This document shows positions 12,783-24,150 of a stretch of DNA of 64,000 nucleotides, piece by piece. The translations under genes were made by a program, and so were the position numbers. Position 1 is the stretch's first letter. Each line of letters opens with the position of its first letter. This DNA comes from Prorocentrum cordatum (taxonomy: Eukaryota; Sar; Dinophyceae; Prorocentrales; Prorocentraceae). The DNA lies in NCBI GenBank assembly GCA_963575745.1, contig CAUYUJ010016282.1, positions 1,735,532 through 1,799,531 on the forward strand, in the 5' to 3' direction. The notes under the pieces were generated by a model. That model was not told where the DNA came from, did not search any database, and worked only from the letters and a program-made list of their open reading frames with translations.

Positions 12783-13367
12783 AGGTCGGTGGATGTATTG
12801 TGCTTGGGGCTGTCTGATATCATTCGCTTGTATCGGGAAGAAGACACAAGCTGGTTTTACTGGTCATTGGATGCTACGGCAGTTCCTTCCGGCATAAGCA
12901 AAACATTTCCGGATGGCCGGCCCGAGATTTATGGTTTGTTTGACTACACGATTCCAGACTACAAAACAGTTGTTGCTTGGAAGTTGCAGGATTTGATGCC
13001 CGCTATGGGCACTCGTTTTGATTTCCCTTCATTGTTGGCCGTTCCAGAGTCATGCCATTTCGACCAGGTCTCGAATTTGAAAGCCGTGAGTGAACCGACC
13101 TCGTTGGCAAGGATTTTGTTGACAGAGAATTGGATGTTCTGGCTTACGCTGCTGCTGTTGGTCCTCATGCCAGGACTGTGCTGCAAGCTCCGTCGATGCT
13201 GCCTCGGGCCGTCGAACGCAGGCCCGTACATAGCCCTTGCTTCCATTGGCCGCGAGATGAGTCTCGGTGGAGAATTTTCAGCCCCGATGAAGCTGCGGGA
13301 TGGTTCAGAGCTCCTGCTGTGTGGTTCGCGGACACAGTCCTCTTCTTCGTCTTCTGTTTCCTCCTAG
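12783..13367 (+). CDS. Glycoside hydrolase family 5 enzyme, exon block C with C-terminal membrane anchor
   Basis: The frame carries LYREEDTSWFYWSLDATAV, the last barrel strand of GH5 with its conserved Trp (SWxYWSL pattern, from 12,849), then EIYGLFDYTIPDYKTVVAWK, matching the closing helix region of GH5 proteins. About 60 residues later comes a strong hydrophobic segment, WMFWLTLLLLVLMPG (13,131-13,175), followed by Cys- and Arg-rich CCKLRRCC and a tail ending at TAG 13,365-13,367. This predicts a type I membrane-anchored enzyme with the catalytic domain outside or lumenal. The 5' edge is uncertain. In the overlapping frame at 13,130-13,420 a second hydrophobic stretch, DTVLFFVFCFLLVI, also looks protein-like, and CCTCCTAG at 13,360-13,367 could be an acceptor. 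The exact C terminus is therefore open. Confidence 0.75.
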   Translation, partial: RSVDVLCLGLSDIIRLYREEDTSWFYWSLDATAVPSGISKTFPDGRPEIYGLFDYTIPDYKTVVAWKLQDLMPAMGTRFDFPSLLAVPESCHFDQVSNLKAVSEPTSLARILLTENWMFWLTLLLLVLMPGLCCKLRRCCLGPSNAGPYIALASIGREMSLGGEFSAPMKLRDGSELLLCGSRTQSSSSSSVSS

Positions 13368-13399
13368 TTATCACTCGGCCCGCTTTCCCACAAGGCGTC

Positions 13400-14300
13400 T
13401 CTGCAAAAAATGGTCAAAGGCAATTGTGGCAGGTAGCACAGGCAACCACGAACGAACCAGCACAATGAGACGGGGGGCATGGGAGTGTGGCCCTGGACCG
13501 GGGGGAGGCACGACCCGAGGTAGGCAGGCCATGGGCAGGGATGCGGGGGCGACAAACGACCACGAACAAACGAACATAAAGGGTCGGAAGTCCGTGGGGA
13601 TGGCCCAGGCCAGGGGGAGGGTGCTGGGGACATGGGGCAGGTGGCACTGGCCCCAATGGAAGAAGACCACAGCCTGAGGAGGTGGGGCAGGCCAGGGGCA
13701 GGAGGAAGGGAAAGGGGACGAACGACTACGAACGAACGAACGAAACTATAGAGGTCCAAGCTCCCTAGGACACAGTTGTGCACGAGAAAGAGAGAGAGAG
13801 AGAGAGAGGCAGGTCACACCTGGCCTGGGGGAGGGTGCGGACGGGTTTGGGGAAGTGGCCAGGAGTGACCAAGGCGAACCGTGCCCTTGAACACCGGGCT
13901 GGCTGCCAGCCAAATCAAGGCCCGCTGAGTCGATACCTCGAGCGGAGTTCGAGACGATGGGCGCCTTATCACAAGGATGCTCACCCTTGGCAATCCGAGC
14001 GAGGTTCTCATGACCCTTGCGGCTGCGCCGAGGGGGGCATTCCTTGACGAGATGAAGGGGGTTTGTGGTGGCCGTCGATCCTCATTTGACAGAGATGAAA
14101 GTTAACTTATGAAGGTCCCAACCCCACATACGATGGCTGGGATGAGCACGCCCCGACCCAAACCACACCGCCCCCGAAAGCTACCGAACAGAGATCCCAG
14201 CCACCGTCTGGAAGCTCATGGGCCATCTCTGGGCCCCAGGACACTCACGAGCAGCAGCAACCAGGAGGAACGAAGACGTCACCAGCTCGGAAAGAGCGTG
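13400..14300. other. Unassigned stretch with short repeats
   Basis: ACGAACGAACGAAC-type words recur at about 13,450, 13,560 and 13,725-13,745, spaced near 110 and 170 bp, and GAGAGA repeats occur at 13,789-13,808. No protein is recognised. Confidence 0.5.
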
Positions 14301-14309
14301 TTCTACCGC

Positions 14310-15010
14310 TGCTGGCGGAAAACCGGGGGGGGTCACTGGGGGTTCCTAACCCGTCCCCCCCTTCCTCGAAAACCACCGGCGGGGAGTCACTGCCGGTTCG
14401 ACCCCCCCCCCTTCTCCCAGTCCATCATGAAAAGGAGGGGGGGGCACTACCATTTCGAACCCACCCACCCCCTCGAAAACCGGCGGGGGGTCGCTACCGG
14501 TTCGAACCCCCCCCCTCCTCTTCCTCTGGAACCCAGGGGTCTCCCCCCCACCCCCTCCGAAAATCCCCCCCCCGCTGGACCCCCCCCCCCCCTTTCCCCC
14601 CGGCAACACCCCCCCCTCCCCTACCCCCCCCCCCTCCCCTAACCCTCGCCCCCCCTTCCATTCGGAAAACCAGAGAGGGGTCACTACCGGTTCTAACCCC
14701 CCCCCCTCGGAAAATCCGGGTGGGTCACTACCGGCTCGAACCCTTCCCCCCCCCCCTCCCCCCAGAAAACGAGAGAGGGGTCACTGCCGGTTAGAACCGC
14801 CCCCCCCCTCCAGAAAACCTGGGGGGGGTCACTACCGGTTCGAACCCCCCCCCACCTCGAAAACCGGCGGGGGGTCACTACCGGTTCGAACCCCCTCCTT
14901 CTCCCAGTCCATCATGAAAAGGAGGGGGGGCCACTACCGGTTCGAACACCCCCGCGCGGGGGGGCGCCCCCCCTCGAAAACCGGCGGGGGGGGGTCACTA
15001 TACAACCCCA
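14310..15010 (+). repeat. Left arm of a large inverted repeat, TTCGAACC array
   Basis: About nine degenerate 37-60 bp units carry a GGGGTCACTACCGGTTCGAA core followed by C runs. A block with TCCATCATGAAAAGG occurs twice (14,423 and 14,908). Segment 14,505-14,610 (CTCCTCTTCCTCTGGAACCC and onward) is present in reverse complement at about 16,430-16,515, showing true palindromic organisation. Confidence 0.85.
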
Positions 15011-15054
15011 CCCTCCCGCCCCCCTCGCCGGCAAACGATGCCCGCTCCTCGGGA

Positions 15055-16020
15055 CAGTTGGAGAATGGTGGGGATGTTGGGACAGCGTGGTGGGAATGGT
15101 GGTGGTGGGGACAGTGGTGCGGGGACAGTGGGACAGTGGTGCGAACAGTGGTGGGGACGGTGGTGGTGGTGGTGGGGGCAGTGGTGAGGGGACAGCGGGA
15201 CAATGCTGGGGAAAGTGGGACCCTGGTGAAGACGGCAGTGGTGGAGACACTGGTGAAGGCGGTGGTGAGGACAGTGGTGGGACAGTCGTACAGTGGGGAA
15301 AGTGGTGGGGACAGTGGGACAGTGGTGGGGACAGTGGGGACGGTAGGACAGCACACTGGGACAGCGGCGGGGACATTGGGACAGTGGTGGGAACAGTGGG
15401 GACAGTGGGACAGTGGTGGGGACCGTGGGGAATATGGGGAGAGTGGGACCGTGGTGGGACAATGGTGGGGAGAGTGGGGACAGTGAGACACTGGTGGGGG
15501 CCCTGGTGGGGACAGCGGGGGCAATGGCGGGAACAGTGGGGGACAGTGGGACAGTGGTGGGGACGGCGGTGGTGGGGACAGTGGTGTGGGGACAGTGGGA
15601 ATGTGGTGGAAACAGTGGGACAGTGGAGTGTACACTGGTGGTGGCGACAGTGGTGAGGGCGGTTGCGAGGACGGCGGTGGGATAATGGGACAGAGGTACA
15701 AAAGGGACAGTGGTGGGGACAGTGGGGACAGTGGTGAGAACAGTGGGACAGCTCAGTGGGACAGCGGCGGGGGCAGTGGGACAATGGTGACAGTGGGACA
15801 GTGGTGTGGGCCGTGGAGAAAGTGGGGGGAGTGGAACCGTCGTGGGAACAGTGGTGGGGACAGTGGGGACAGTGCGACCGTGGTGGGGGCACTGGTGAGG
15901 ACAGTGGTGACGGTGGTGGGAACAGTGGGGACAGCGGTGGTGAGGACAGTGGTGCTTGCTGGGGACAGCAGTGGGGGATGTGGTGCGGACGGTAGTAGGG
16001 ACCCAGAGCTGTTTGCTGGC
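15055..16020. repeat. GGGACAGTGGTGG minisatellite, centre of the inverted repeat
   Basis: Almost 1 kb of 12-15 bp degenerate units GGGACAGTGG / TGGTGGGGACAG. The plus strand is extremely G-rich and the complement C-rich, so open frames here (up to 442 codons) are repeat artefacts. Dense G runs could form quadruplexes. Confidence 0.9.
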
Positions 16021-16034
16021 GGTGACCGTGGGGG

Positions 16035-16530
16035 GAGAGGGAGGGAGGGAGGGGTTCGAACCGGCAGTGACCCCCCCCCGTTTTCGAGGGGGGGGGAGGG
16101 GGTGGGGGTTCGAACCGGTAGTGACCTCCCTAGGTTTTCGAGAGGGGGGAGGGGGGGTCGAACCGGTATTCCCGCCGTTATTCGAGAGGGGGGGGAGGGG
16201 GAAGGGTTTCGAACCGGTAGTGACCCCCCCAGGTTTTCTGGAGGGGTGGGGGGCGGTTCGAACCGGTAGTGACCCCTCTCTGGTTTTCTGGGGGGAGGGG
16301 GGGGGTTCGAGCCGGTAGTGACCCACCCGGATTTTCCGAGGGGTGCACTGGGGTTCGAACCGGTAGTGACCCCTCCGGTTTTCTGGAGGGAGGGGGAAGG
16401 GGGGGAGGGGTTAGGGGAGGGGGGGGTCGCCGGGGGGAAGGGGGGTCCAGCGGGGGGGGGGGGTCGGAGGGGGTTGGGGGGGAGACCCCCGGGTTCCAGA
16501 GGAAGAGGAGGGGGGGGGAATTTTCCACAG
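16035..16530 (-). repeat. Right arm of the large inverted repeat, TTCGAACC array
   Basis: About seven units of GGTTCGAACCGGTAGTGACC followed by a GGTTTTC-and-G-run block are the reverse complement of the left-arm units, ending with the inverted copy of the CTCTGGAACCC block. Confidence 0.85.
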
Positions 16531-16534
16531 TAGA

Positions 16535-17060
16535 GCGGCGGTGGATCACGCTCTCTCCCAGCTCGCGACACGTCACACACTTCCAACGGAGACCATCTTC
16601 ACGGAATTGATGGGATGAGGTCGAGAGGGTCAGAGCGCGGATGGAAATGCGCAACTTTCTCTCGCCAGGCGAAAGGCCCCCCCCCTTTCCAAGAGTCCAC
16701 CGCTAGCGTGTCCATGAGGGCTCGTCTCATCCTTTAGCGAAACCGAAAAGTTGCAACATCGACTAAATCGGCGGCGTGAGGGCCAATCCCCCCAGAAGCA
16801 ATCCCCCGTCCTTTTTTCGGCGGCCTGGGAGGCGGCCGCGTCAGCAGTCGCGTTGCTTAGGCATTGGATGATGTCCAGCTGGTTCCTAAGACGGTCAGGA
16901 TCGTGCTCAAGGTGGGATGGGGTCCAGAGAAGCTCCCCAGAACCAGCAGTAGAGGCACTTGTGGCATGAATGCGCTTCCAAAGGTTCGAATTCGCAGCGC
17001 GAGCGCATTTGCCCCGACACCAGGCCAAGAACGGGGTTGGGGGAGGACGGGGAGGATTGA
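16535..17060. other. Unassigned stretch
   Basis: No repeat or protein recognised. Composition is mixed. Confidence 0.4.
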
Positions 17061-17242
17061 AAAAGGGAGGGTCGGGTCGGACGAAGCAGGGGGGACAGGG
17101 ACAGGGGCTCTGCGAAATCCGCAGCATTCGGCTGGTTTCGACCCCGCCGCATGGCGCCTCGCCCCGATACATGCGCGCCTCCTGGCAACGGGAGGCGATG
17201 TAAAAACCAGCTACCCGAGCTCATTCGCCAACCCCCGAGAAG
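17061..17242. mobile_element. MITE family C, decayed copy
   Basis: The core at 17,129-17,240 matches the intact family C copies at 33.3 and 43.1 kb: CTGGTTTCG, CGATACATG, GCGCCTCCTGGC and CCAGCTACC-GAGCT in the same order. The terminal G-rich and C-rich inverted repeats are eroded (GTCGGGTCGGACGAAG remains on the left). Confidence 0.6.
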
Positions 17243-17254
17243 TAGGAGAGAAAC

Positions 17255-17593
17255 GTGGAGCTGGGGGTCAACCTTCCGACGTCTGCGGGCGGCCGGCCCA
17301 CCCCCGCCGGCGGCAGGCCCCGCTGCCCCCGCACTCCAGGGTCTGCGCCCATGGGCACCCCCTTCCGCCTCTGCTTCCGGCGGCTCGTTCCATCGGCGAG
17401 TGCTCGGCTCCGGCCACTCGCGGCGTCTCGTCTCGCCTCCCCTGCTCTGGCGGTGCTGCCTGCCGCCCCTCCCGAGGATCTCGCCGCGGACGACAGCACG
17501 GCCGCGGTCTGCGTGGCACTGCTGCAGGGCAGGCTCGAGAGGCTGGCTGCTGCTCCGGAGGCGTCAGGACGGCGGGGAAGGGGGGTCAAATGA
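17255..17593 (+). CDS. Weak coding candidate, unknown protein
   Basis: An ATG-initiated frame of 112 codons includes DDSTAAVCVALLQGRLERLA, an amphipathic helix-like stretch, after a Pro/Gly/Arg-rich half. GC is high and the opposite strand is also open, so the signal is weak. No domain is recognised. Confidence 0.2.
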   Translation: MELGVNLPTSAGGRPTPAGGRPRCPRTPGSAPMGTPFRLCFRRLVPSASARLRPLAASRLASPALAVLPAAPPEDLAADDSTAAVCVALLQGRLERLAAAPEASGRRGRGVK

Positions 17594-17779
17594 TAGCAAA
17601 GTGCATAACCATAAGCGTTTGGAGGTCCGCTCGGATCTCTTGGGTCAGTTTGGACCCTTTTGTCGGCGCCTCTGGCGTCGAGTGGCGCTCTCTGGGGAGG
17701 GGTTTCCAGCGCAGTACTTCTGCAGTTTTGGGATGAGTTTGTTTCTCGAGCTCGGTTGTTGATTGAAAGTGTGGTGAGT

Positions 17780-17920
17780 ATACATACATACATACATACA
17801 TACATACATACATACATACATACATACACACACATACATACATACATACATACATACACTCATACCAACATACATACACACAGACATACATACATACATA
17901 CATACATACATACATACTTG
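17780..17920. repeat. TACA tetranucleotide microsatellite
   Basis: A nearly continuous CATA/TACA run with a few CACA and CTCATACCAA interruptions marks the start of an AT-richer domain. Confidence 0.95.
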
Positions 17921-17924
17921 GTTA

Positions 17925-18830
17925 ACCTCATGCCCGTGAAAACAAACACTAGGAGATAATAAAGTTCGGGGTTCAGGGAGAGATAATAAAAGTAGCCCAG
18001 CAGACCTCAGCATAATCTCGAAGGATGATCCAGAGGAGACCAAGCCGAGCACGTTTTGAGACATCCTTGGCGTTTAGTTTTCATAAAAATATCCTCAACA
18101 ATTGCTTATCTCTCATGAAAATTGTTTTTTTGTAAGTGCTCGTGTAGGGTAGCTCATGTGCCTCAATTTCCATGGATAATCAACCCCAGAGATAAAACAG
18201 TTCAGGCGAGCGTGGGGACAGAGAGAAAAATAAAAGAAGAAGAATACAGTAGAAGAATAGTAAGAAATAAGAAGAAGAGGATAATAAGAAGAGGACGAAG
18301 AAAGGAAAAATCCAAACTTCCAAATCTGCCAATTTTAATTTACAAGCGCTTTATGAAAATTGATTGTTTAAGTGCTCGTGTAGGGTAGCTCATGTGCTTC
18401 ATTCTCCATGGATAATCAACCCCAGGGATAAAAAAGTTCAGGCGAGCGTGAGGACAGATAGAAATATAAAAGAAGAAGAGGAAAGTATAATAATAATAAG
18501 AACATTGCTCGTTTCGTTTGAGTCTGCCTCCCAAAATTATTGGTTTCGCTTGACACATCCTGAAAAAGTGTGATCGCTTCGCTTGATGTTGCTATATCAT
18601 CATCGCTTGATGTTGCTATCTCAACATAGCGTTTCGAGGTGATAATGAAGTTCGGCCTCAGCGCTCGCCGCCCAATTTGAATTTTGTATAGGGCGACGAT
18701 AATCAACTCTAAACACTGAAGGGGGGGGGTCCCTGTATTATCATCGGCATGCGGTTATATGAGTACAATTATACAGATAAACATATATACATACGTACAT
18801 AAGCACATATACATCAATATTCGCACCTAG
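17925..18830. repeat. AT-rich domain with 238-bp tandem duplication
   Basis: A segment starting ATGAAAATTG at 18,115 and containing AGTGCTCGTGTAGGGTAGCT recurs at 18,353 with moderate divergence, giving a 238-bp period. AAGAAG-rich runs follow each copy. A smaller doublet, CGCTTGATGTTGCTAT, lies near 18,575-18,625. No gene is seen. Confidence 0.8.
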
Positions 18831-18859
18831 GGCTTGTTCTAAGGAGCTGGGCCTGTCTG

Positions 18860-19060
18860 TCATTCTGGCCGCTACCATGTCGTCGTCGCCGCTCCGTCGC
18901 TGCCCGTCGTTTGGGCCCGTCTGTCGGTCTTGCGGCTATGTTATAGCGCCATCGCCGCCCCGGCGCCGCCCCGTCGCCGCCCATCGACTGGGCCTGTCTG
19001 TTTGTCTGGCGGCACTCATGGCGCCGTCGCCGCCATGTCGCCGCCCAATCTTGTACACCA
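18860..19060. repeat. GTCGCCGCC / CTGTCTGTC minisatellite
   Basis: Three degenerate units of about 60 bp contain GGGCCTGTCTGT, a TGGCGGC/TTGCGGC word and GTCGCCGCC. The same vocabulary recurs at 27.6-27.75 kb. Confidence 0.6.
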
Positions 19061-19999
19061 TAGATTCTCTTTTCTTAGAAAAAAGTGTCTTCCCCCCCAG
19101 GGATTATCCGCGCACCTTTTTGCATTTCAGTTTGCGTATGATTCCGTCCATCGTTCATCTTAAATATGAATTCGCACCGTCCCAAGGAGGCCCGTATCGA
19201 CCCCCCCGCCACCATTCTTCTACAACAAATAGTTGGTGCGCGCACTCGTGGATCACAAATCGTCAGTGTCCAAGAACCCCTTGATAACGAAGTGCGCACG
19301 CGCGCGTCGTCGCGGCCGCATGCCGAAATCCTTCAACAACCTCACAGATCGCCAAGAATTTTAAACCGAGTGTCCACGCCACATATACAGACGCATGGTT
19401 TCGCAACACTGAGTTTCGAGAAGTGCTTCTTGCACGCGCGGTCTTGCGAATTAATCAGAAAACCATATGTTGTTCAACATATCCATAACATGCAACCAAA
19501 CGCTTTCGCGCGAGCATGTCGAAGTCGTTCGAACGCCCTTGCGCGCGTGCTGTCGCAAGAATTCTTTGCAGAAGACGAGACGAAGTGTGCGCGCGCGTCT
19601 TCGCGCGCGCATGCCGGAATCAGTCCAAATCCAGGGGTTCCGTAACGATCTCAAAATCGAATGTCCAAAACGCACATGGAGAACATATGGTTTCGCAACA
19701 TCAGTTATCACCATAAGCTGCGTTCGCGTTTTTCCCGCATGTCCATGGGATTATGCGAAACGACTTCTCGCGCCGCATGCCCAAATCAGTTTGGGGGGCG
19801 CGATCCGCGTCAAACCGCGCGATGCGGCTACTCGCGCGCGTCTTCGCGCGCGCATGCCGAACTCCTTCCACGCCGACGCGAAGACGCCGTCATCGTCGCC
19901 GGCGTGATTCGCATTGGCGCCGTCATTGGCCTTGCCGTCGTCGTCGCCACCTTCGCCACCATCTCCACTCTCGATCGCGGCAAAGGCACGGGTAAAGAC

Positions 20000-21270
20000 A
20001 AGGCCCTGGGCCCGACAGGGAAGGCAAGCGACGCGCTGACCTCGCCTTGCCCAACGCGAGCAGCCCAGGCAACGCCTCCCAAGCCGCCGCCCTCGCCGCC
20101 CCCAGCCTTGCCCTCGCCGCGCGGGCGCGCCTCGCAGGCGCGCGCAAAACACCTCATAGCGAGGGCCCGCGCGGACCCAACAACCGCGCCGCTCCCCTGG
20201 CTGCCCGAACCCAGAGCCACGCCGCTGCGCCTGCATCTTTTAGGCGCTGTGAGGTCCCAAGACACCGGGTTGCGCCGCCTTCGCGCGCCCCGCCTGCCCG
20301 CGGGGCGCCGCTCCATGCCCGCGTCCGCACATGGCCCTCATCTGAGTCATCGCTGCGCCTCTCGCCCGCCCCCCCCCTCTGGTTTGTCCCGCCCGCAGGT
20401 TTTCTCTTTGGCTCAGCGCGTCTGTCGCGGTTGCTGGGATTGCGATGGGCCGGCTTGCCCCCCTGGCCGGCCCCTGTCCGTTTGGAGGAAGAGCGCCCGC
20501 TGACGGCCCCTCTCGCTCCTCCTGTCTCTGCGCTTGTCGATCCGCCGCTGCGTCGGGGCTCGCCGCCCCCCCCTCCGCGGCCTCTCCCTGCGCGCTGGCC
20601 CCCGCCCCGCCTCGGGGGCCCTGCCCCTTGTCGTTTCGCATCGCTGCGCTTGTTCGGCGCCGCGCCATCGCATTCCGCGTCGGCGGCTTCCCCCTCCCGC
20701 TGCGGGCGTCCCCCGTCCGCCGGGGGGCGCGCCCGTCAGTTCTCCCGCGCTCGTTCGGCGTCCGTCCACCCGTCGACCTTCGCGTCGCCCGCTGCGCGCT
20801 GCTTTCCCGGCGCACAATGGCGCCGCCGGCTCCCCTGGCGCCGCCTTTGGCCGCCAGCTGCAGGCCCCCGCGCGGGCCGCGGGCTTGGCCTTGCCGCCAG
20901 CCGCTGGCGCCGCGGCCCCGCGGCCCCGAACGCGCTGATTCTGGGGTTGGGCAGCCTCGGCTTTGATTTGTTCGTTGCGCACCCTTCGCCGGGACTCGTC
21001 TCCCCCGCAGCGGGCCCCGCTGCCCCCGGCCCGACGTCGCAGCCGCCGCCGCGCGCCCCGCGGCGGGGCTGGCCGCGCCGCGCGCTCGGGGAGCGCCCTG
21101 GCCCCTCGGCCGCCGGCCCCGCCTTTGTTTTCCTGCGGCCGCGCCCGCCCCCCCTTTGCGTGGCGGCGCAACTCGTTCCAACGGCGTCCCCGCTTAAACT
21201 TTTCATCGCCAGCGCGGTCGCCCTCTGCCTAGCCGCCGACGCAAGAAGTCCACCGCCGTCTGCGTCGCCG
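20000..21270. other. Very GC-rich insert within the higher-order repeat
   Basis: About 75-80% GC by eye. All frames are largely open (longest 453 codons), which reflects scarcity of AT-rich stop codons and not a gene. Other copies of the repeat unit lack this insert between modules 5 and 6. Confidence 0.6.
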
Positions 21271-22664
21271 CGGCGCGGCCCCCGCCCAAGTCGCCGACTC
21301 GCAGCGAAGTGCCCGCTGGGATGCGCCCAGCAGCGGTTAGCGCCACCGCGGCCGCGTCGGTCGCGCCAAAGTAGCCGGCCGCCGCGCGCGCGAGCACGCG
21401 CGGGCTAGGGCAGCCGCAGATGCACAAGCCAACGCCGAGCACTCATCGCAATCGCCGCCGCATGGGGTTTGCAGGCCAAGTTGCGGGTGGACGGGTGGGA
21501 TGTTCTCAAGGAGCCAAGCGCGTCGCAGGGCAAGCCCATTTTCATGGTTTAAGAGGGGGCCATATGCGCCCCCCCCCCCCCCCCCTGGGATTATTGCGCC
21601 ACTTGCTAAAGCTCGCAATTTGCGTTCGATTCTGCCCCGTCGCCCACCCTGAATATAAACCTGCGCCACCCCGGCCCGACTGGCATCGCCCCCCCCCCCC
21701 CCCGGCATCCTCTGCAAAACGTGCGACGCGAGCCCGTTGATTCCGCCGACAAGCATCAGTAGTCAAGAACCCCTTGCAACGAACGGGGCCAAGTGCACGC
21801 GCGCGCGTCGTCGCGCGCGCGCCGCCTTCCGCGCGGATATCAACGGCGCGCGCCCAAGAAACGCGTGAACGCGACGAGATCTTGCGCCGCGGACTTGCAA
21901 AAAGAGCTCGCGCGCGCTCCATCTTACTCTCTAGATTACCAAAGGTGTTTCAACATGTGCACAATATGTTCCCAAAAGCTTCGCGCGCGCGTCGAAATCG
22001 CAAGGGCGCCCCCGCGCGCGTGCCGTCGCAAGAATCGCGCGCGACAAACGCGACGAAGTGCGCGCGCGCGCCGCGCTCAGACAAAAACCTGCGGCGTCGT
22101 AAGGACGTCAATATCGAGAGTCCAGACAGCGATGAGAACCCAATTCTTCGCGACATTTTCAAAACAAGAACGCGTGCGCGATGTGGCGAATTCGCCATAA
22201 AACCGCAGTTCTTCAACCTTCTCATTGAATTCTGACAAACGGGCCTCTCGCGCCGCATGCCAAAATCTGTCGCGCGCCCTTGCGCGCGCGCGGGCGTGGC
22301 CCGATCCGCGTCAAAGCGCGCCGCGCGGGCCGCTCTCGCGCGTCGGCCGCGCGCGCGTCGAATTCTCTCCAAAACCTCCATTGCCGACGCGAGCGCGTCG
22401 TCGTCGGCGCGATCAGCACCGCCGCCGTCACTGACCGCGACGTCGCCCCCGCCAACATCGCCGCCGACGCCGCCGCCATCGTCGCCGCTTCTGCCGTTGT
22501 CGACGTCGCCGAGATGCCCCGCCCGCCCAAGTCGCCGACTCGCAGTGAAGAGCCGGTTGGGATGCGCCCCGCGGTCGACGTCGCCGCGGCCGCGTCGGTC
22601 GCGCCAAATTGGCCGGCCGCTGCGCGCGCGAGCACGCGCGGGCTAGCGCGGCCGCGGAGATTCG

Positions 22665-23406
22665 CCCGCCAGCGCCAAGCCTTCAATTCAATCGCAATGG
22701 CCGCCGCGTGGGCTTCCCAAGCCAAGCTGCGGGCGGGCCGGCGGGATGTTTGCGCGACCGTTGGAGTTGACGACCCATTGCGTTCAACAGTCAGTTTGAT
22801 CTTTTCGCGAAAGATAACGTATTCTACCACCCTCCCGGGGGCGGACTTAGCAACTCGCGTCTTCGCATTGCAACTTGCGCGCGATGATTGCGCGGCGCGC
22901 ATCCTGAATGCGATATCGTGCCATCCCAGCCGCGCCGGCGTCCGCCCCCCCGCCATCGTCTGCGGACAATAGTTACGCGCGCGCTGTCGTGTATCAAAAT
23001 CGTCCGTTGTCGCGAGTCCTATCTGCAACGAAGGGGCCGGAGCGCGCGCGCGTCGTCGCGCGCGCGCGTCGGAAACCCCCAAAAACGCTTCGTTCCCCAA
23101 GAATTTCAAAATCAATGGTTTCGCAACGTGGGTTTTCCAACAAACTTGCGCGCTCTTGCGAAATCTTCAGAAAACCAAAGGTGTGTCAACAGTTTCATAT
23201 AATGCGACCAAAACGACTTCGCGCGCGCTTCGAAATCGTTCGAGCGCCCTCGCGCGCGTGCTGTTGCGAGAATCATTTGCAAAAAAACGGACGACGTACA
23301 CACGCGCGCGCCGTCGCGCGCGCATGGCGACATCAGTCAACAACTCGTGCCCTCGTTACGATTTCAAACCAGAGTGTTCACAACATATAAGCCCATGGCT
23401 TCGCGA
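22665..23406. repeat. 742-bp tandem duplication, copy 1
   Basis: This segment starts CCCGCCAGCGCCAAGCC and ends GGCTTCGCGAC. It is repeated immediately downstream with only a few differences (for example CGCTTCG versus CGTTTCG near 23,087 and 23,829). CCC is shared at the junctions. Confidence 0.97.
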
Positions 23407-24150
23407 CCCGCCAGCGCCAAGCCTTCAATTCAATCGCAATGGCCGCCGCGTGGGCTTCCCAAGCCAAGCTGCGGGCGGGCCGGCGGGATGTTTGCGCGAC
23501 CGTTGGAGTTGACGACCCATTGCGTTCAACAGTCAGTTTGATCTTTTCGCGAAAGATAACGTATTCTACCACCCTCCCGGGGGCGGACTTAGCAACTCGC
23601 GTCTTCGCATTGCAACTTGCGCGCGATGATTGCGCGGCGCGCATCCTGAATGCGATATCGTGCCATCCCAGCCGCGCCGGCGTCCGCCCCCCCGCCATCG
23701 TCTGCGGACAATAGTTACGCGCGCGCTGTCGTGTATCAAAATCGTCCGTTGTCGCGAGTCCTATCTGCAACGAAGGGGCCGGAGCGCGCGCGCGTCGTCG
23801 CGCGCGCGCGTCGGAAACCCCCAAAAACGTTTCGTTCCCCAAGAATTTCAAAATCAATGGTTTCGCAACGTGGGTTTTCCAACAAACTTGCGCGCTCTTG
23901 CGAAATCTTCAGAAAACCAAAGGTGTGTCAACAGTTTCATATAATGCGACCAAAACGACTTCGCGCGCGCTTCGAAATCGTTCGAGCGCCCTCGCGCGCG
24001 TGCTGTTGCGAGAATCGTTTGCAAAAAAACGGGGCGACATACACACGCGCGCGCCGTCGCGCGCGCATGGCGACATCAGTCAACAACTCGTGCCCTCGTT
24101 ACGATTTCAAACCAGAGTGTTCACAACATATAAGCCCATGGCTTCGCGAC
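23407..24150. repeat. 742-bp tandem duplication, copy 2
   Basis: Second copy, 744 bp because of a small indel near 24,030 (ACGGGGCGACAT versus ACGGACGACGT). Near-identity implies a very recent event or a collapsed or expanded assembly junction. Confidence 0.97.

Noticed and set aside
14912-16326. Frames of 250-442 codons rich in Pro, His, Ser or Gly
   Set aside because: Generated by the GGGACAGTGG array and its flanks, which lack stops in several frames at once.
14400-16400. GGTTCGAACC as tRNA genes
   Set aside because: B-box-like words are present, but no acceptor stem, A-box or cloverleaf surrounds them; the words are part of a tandem unit.
19661-21408. Frames of 280-453 codons (plus) and 250-313 codons (minus)
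   Set aside because: Extreme GC leaves all six frames open; residues are Ala/Arg/Pro/Gly without any motif.
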